A model generated the notes under the pieces. The model was given only the letters and a program-made list of their open reading frames with translations. It did no database searches and was not told the DNA's origin. 6,007 bases of DNA. Source: a bacterium (GTDB taxonomy: Bacteria > KSB1 > UBA2214). The stretch lies in contig JAKQKF010000002.1 of NCBI GenBank assembly GCA_029560815.1, forward strand, positions 1 through 6,007. The letters are read 5' to 3'. Of the stretch, positions 4,960 through 6,007 are shown piece by piece; position 1 is the first letter of the stretch, and each line of letters opens with the position of its first letter. The position numbers were made by a program, and so were the translations under genes.

Positions 4960-6007
4960 TCAGCCCTCCAGATTGATTTTGAAGCGTTTGACGCTGATCA
5001 GGATCAGCACGGTGCCGAACAGCACCAGATAGAGGGCGGGCTGCCAGAGCTGCGGGCCGGGGATCCCCTTGAGCATGATGCCGCGGATGATGACCAGGAA
5101 ATATTTGGCCGGGACGATATAGCTGAGCAGCTGCAGCAGCCTGGGCATCGAGGCGATGGGGAAAATGAAACCCGAAAGCAGAATCGATGGCAGAAGGGTG
5201 GCGACCATGGTCATCATCAGGGCCATCTGCTGGTTGGGGACCCGCGCCGAGATAAAGATGCCAAAGCTCAGACAGGTGTAGATGAAGATCAAGGCGTATC
5301 CCAGCAGCCAGAGGGGCTCGCCGCGGAAAGGAACGCCGAACCAGAGCCAGGCGAAGACCACCACCACAATCCCGTCCACCAGCCCGAGCAGGATGTAGGG
5401 CAGGGTCTTGCCGGCAATGATCTCCAGGGAGCGCACCGGCGAAACCAGGATCTGCTCCATGGTGCCGGTCTCGCGCTCGCGGGCCACCGTCACCGAGGTG
5501 AGCAGGGCGCAGATCAGCATCAGTATCACCGCCACCAGGCCGGGGACGATAAAGTTGACGCTCTTGAGATCGGGGTTGTACCAGACCCGCGGCTGCAGGT
5601 CGATCGGCGTCCGCATCACCTGTGCATTGAGCTGGAGGGAGCGGGTGACGAAGTAGGCCTTGAGGTAATTCATCGCCACCGTGGCCGTGTTGGCGTTGGA
5701 GCCGTCGATGATCACCTGCACCTCACTCTGCGGCTGGCTGCCCAGGGCGGCGGCGAAACCCTGCGGGATGATCAGCACCGCGACCATACGGCGGTGGAGA
5801 AACGCCTCCCCGATCTCCTCGCGGCTCTCCAGCACCCCGGTCAGCCTGAAATAGTTCGAGCTGACCAGCCCCTCGACCAGCTCGCGCGCGGCCGGAGTAC
5901 GGTCCTGGTCGAGCAGCCCCAGCCGGATATCGCGAATGTCGAAGGTGATGGCATGGCCGTAAAGCAGCACCATCAGGATCGGGAGCAGAAAGACGATCAC
6001 CAGGCTG
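4960..6007 (-). CDS. ABC-2 type transporter permease, YbhS-like (first of tandem pair, N-terminus cut by window)
   Basis: This is a paralogue of the permease just downstream and probably its partner in a heterodimeric export channel. The frame stays open to the right edge. The visible N-terminus SLVIVFLLPILMVLLYGHAI is the family's first membrane helix, so roughly 20 residues of basic cytoplasmic N-terminus are missing. A GTG at 5998-6000 is internal, not the start. Counting from that GTG codon, an extracytoplasmic domain spans about 21-150 with DGSNANTATVAMNYL and RVWYNPDLKS (138-147), both mirrored in the neighbour. TM2 follows at about 150-172, then the conserved cytoplasmic AREREtGTMEQILVSPVR (173-190), and further hydrophobic segments to the C-terminus FKINLEG. 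It ends with TGA at 4960-4962, 4 nt before the next gene's TTG. An ATPase and an adaptor gene would be expected upstream, outside the window. Confidence 0.92.
   Translation of the reverse strand, partial: SLVIVFLLPILMVLLYGHAITFDIRDIRLGLLDQDRTPAARELVEGLVSSNYFRLTGVLESREEIGEAFLHRRMVAVLIIPQGFAAALGSQPQSEVQVIIDGSNANTATVAMNYLKAYFVTRSLQLNAQVMRTPIDLQPRVWYNPDLKSVNFIVPGLVAVILMLICALLTSVTVARERETGTMEQILVSPVRSLEIIAGKTLPYILLGLVDGIVVVVFAWLWFGVPFRGEPLWLLGYALIFIYTCLSFGIFISARVPNQQMALMMTMVATLLPSILLSGFIFPIASMPRLLQLLSYIVPAKYFLVIIRGIMLKGIPGPQLWQPALYLVLFGTVLILISVKRFKINLEG
4964..4969 (-). promoter_or_regulatory. Ribosome binding site supporting the TTG start of the downstream permease
   Basis: GGAGGG on the minus strand lies 8 nt before TTG 4953-4955, inside the last codons of the upstream permease. 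This strong site is the main reason for accepting the non-ATG start. Confidence 0.65.

Noticed and set aside
4290..4976. Plus-strand open frame of 228 codons rich in His, Asp and Gln opposite the ABC-2 permease
   Set aside because: The composition is what antisense reading of a hydrophobic GC-rich membrane protein gives; no domain is visible.
5998..6000. GTG as the true start of the first ABC-2 permease
   Set aside because: The frame continues to the window edge and a start here would cut into the first membrane helix and remove the basic N-terminus typical of the family.

Overview
The window is a compact, GC-rich bacterial chromosomal segment from a Gram-negative (diderm) organism. The evidence for a diderm is an MlaE-MlaF-MlaD type ABC lipid transporter, which works between the inner and outer membranes. 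The TrmB tail (DP followed by a short basic stretch, then KRLTS.RFL, with a GKTIKYICFRL-like C-terminus) and the MCE protein tail (KNPGKYVNVSVF) both resemble versions I associate with the Bacteroidetes/Chlorobi/Calditrichaeota (FCB) side of the tree. That placement is by motif memory only and is tentative. I see no mobile element, CRISPR array, tRNA, rRNA or prophage signal.

Layout: (1) 2-406, plus strand: the C-terminal part of trmB, a tRNA m7G46 methyltransferase, cut by the left edge. (2) 407-485: a short convergent intergenic region with a strong intrinsic terminator that serves the minus-strand operon. (3) 486-3698, minus strand, read right to left: mutM (Fpg DNA glycosylase), an MlaE-like permease, an MlaF-like ATPase and an MlaD-like MCE protein. 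The gap between mutM and mlaE is 12 nt. mlaE and mlaF overlap by 4 nt and mlaF and mlaD by 11 nt, so these four genes look like one transcription unit. (4) 3699-3830: an AT-rich intergenic region with a good sigma70-like promoter for that unit, overlapped by inverted and direct copies of ACCAAT, plus a weak candidate terminator for the upstream unit. (5) 3831-6007, minus strand: two tandem ABC-2 type permeases of the YbhS/YbhR (YhhJ) family. The second starts with TTG 4 nt after the first ends. The first runs off the right edge, and the ATPase and HlyD-like adaptor normally expected with such a pair would lie beyond the window.

How the genes work together: MlaE (permease), MlaF (ATPase) and MlaD (membrane-anchored MCE ring) form the inner-membrane core of a phospholipid trafficking complex. 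mutM is a functionally unrelated DNA-repair gene at the head of the same operon. The ABC-2 pair probably forms a heterodimeric export channel for drugs or other hydrophobic compounds. All genes belong to known families. I found no convincing undescribed system; the most interesting points are the operon arrangement and the palindromic promoter of mutM.
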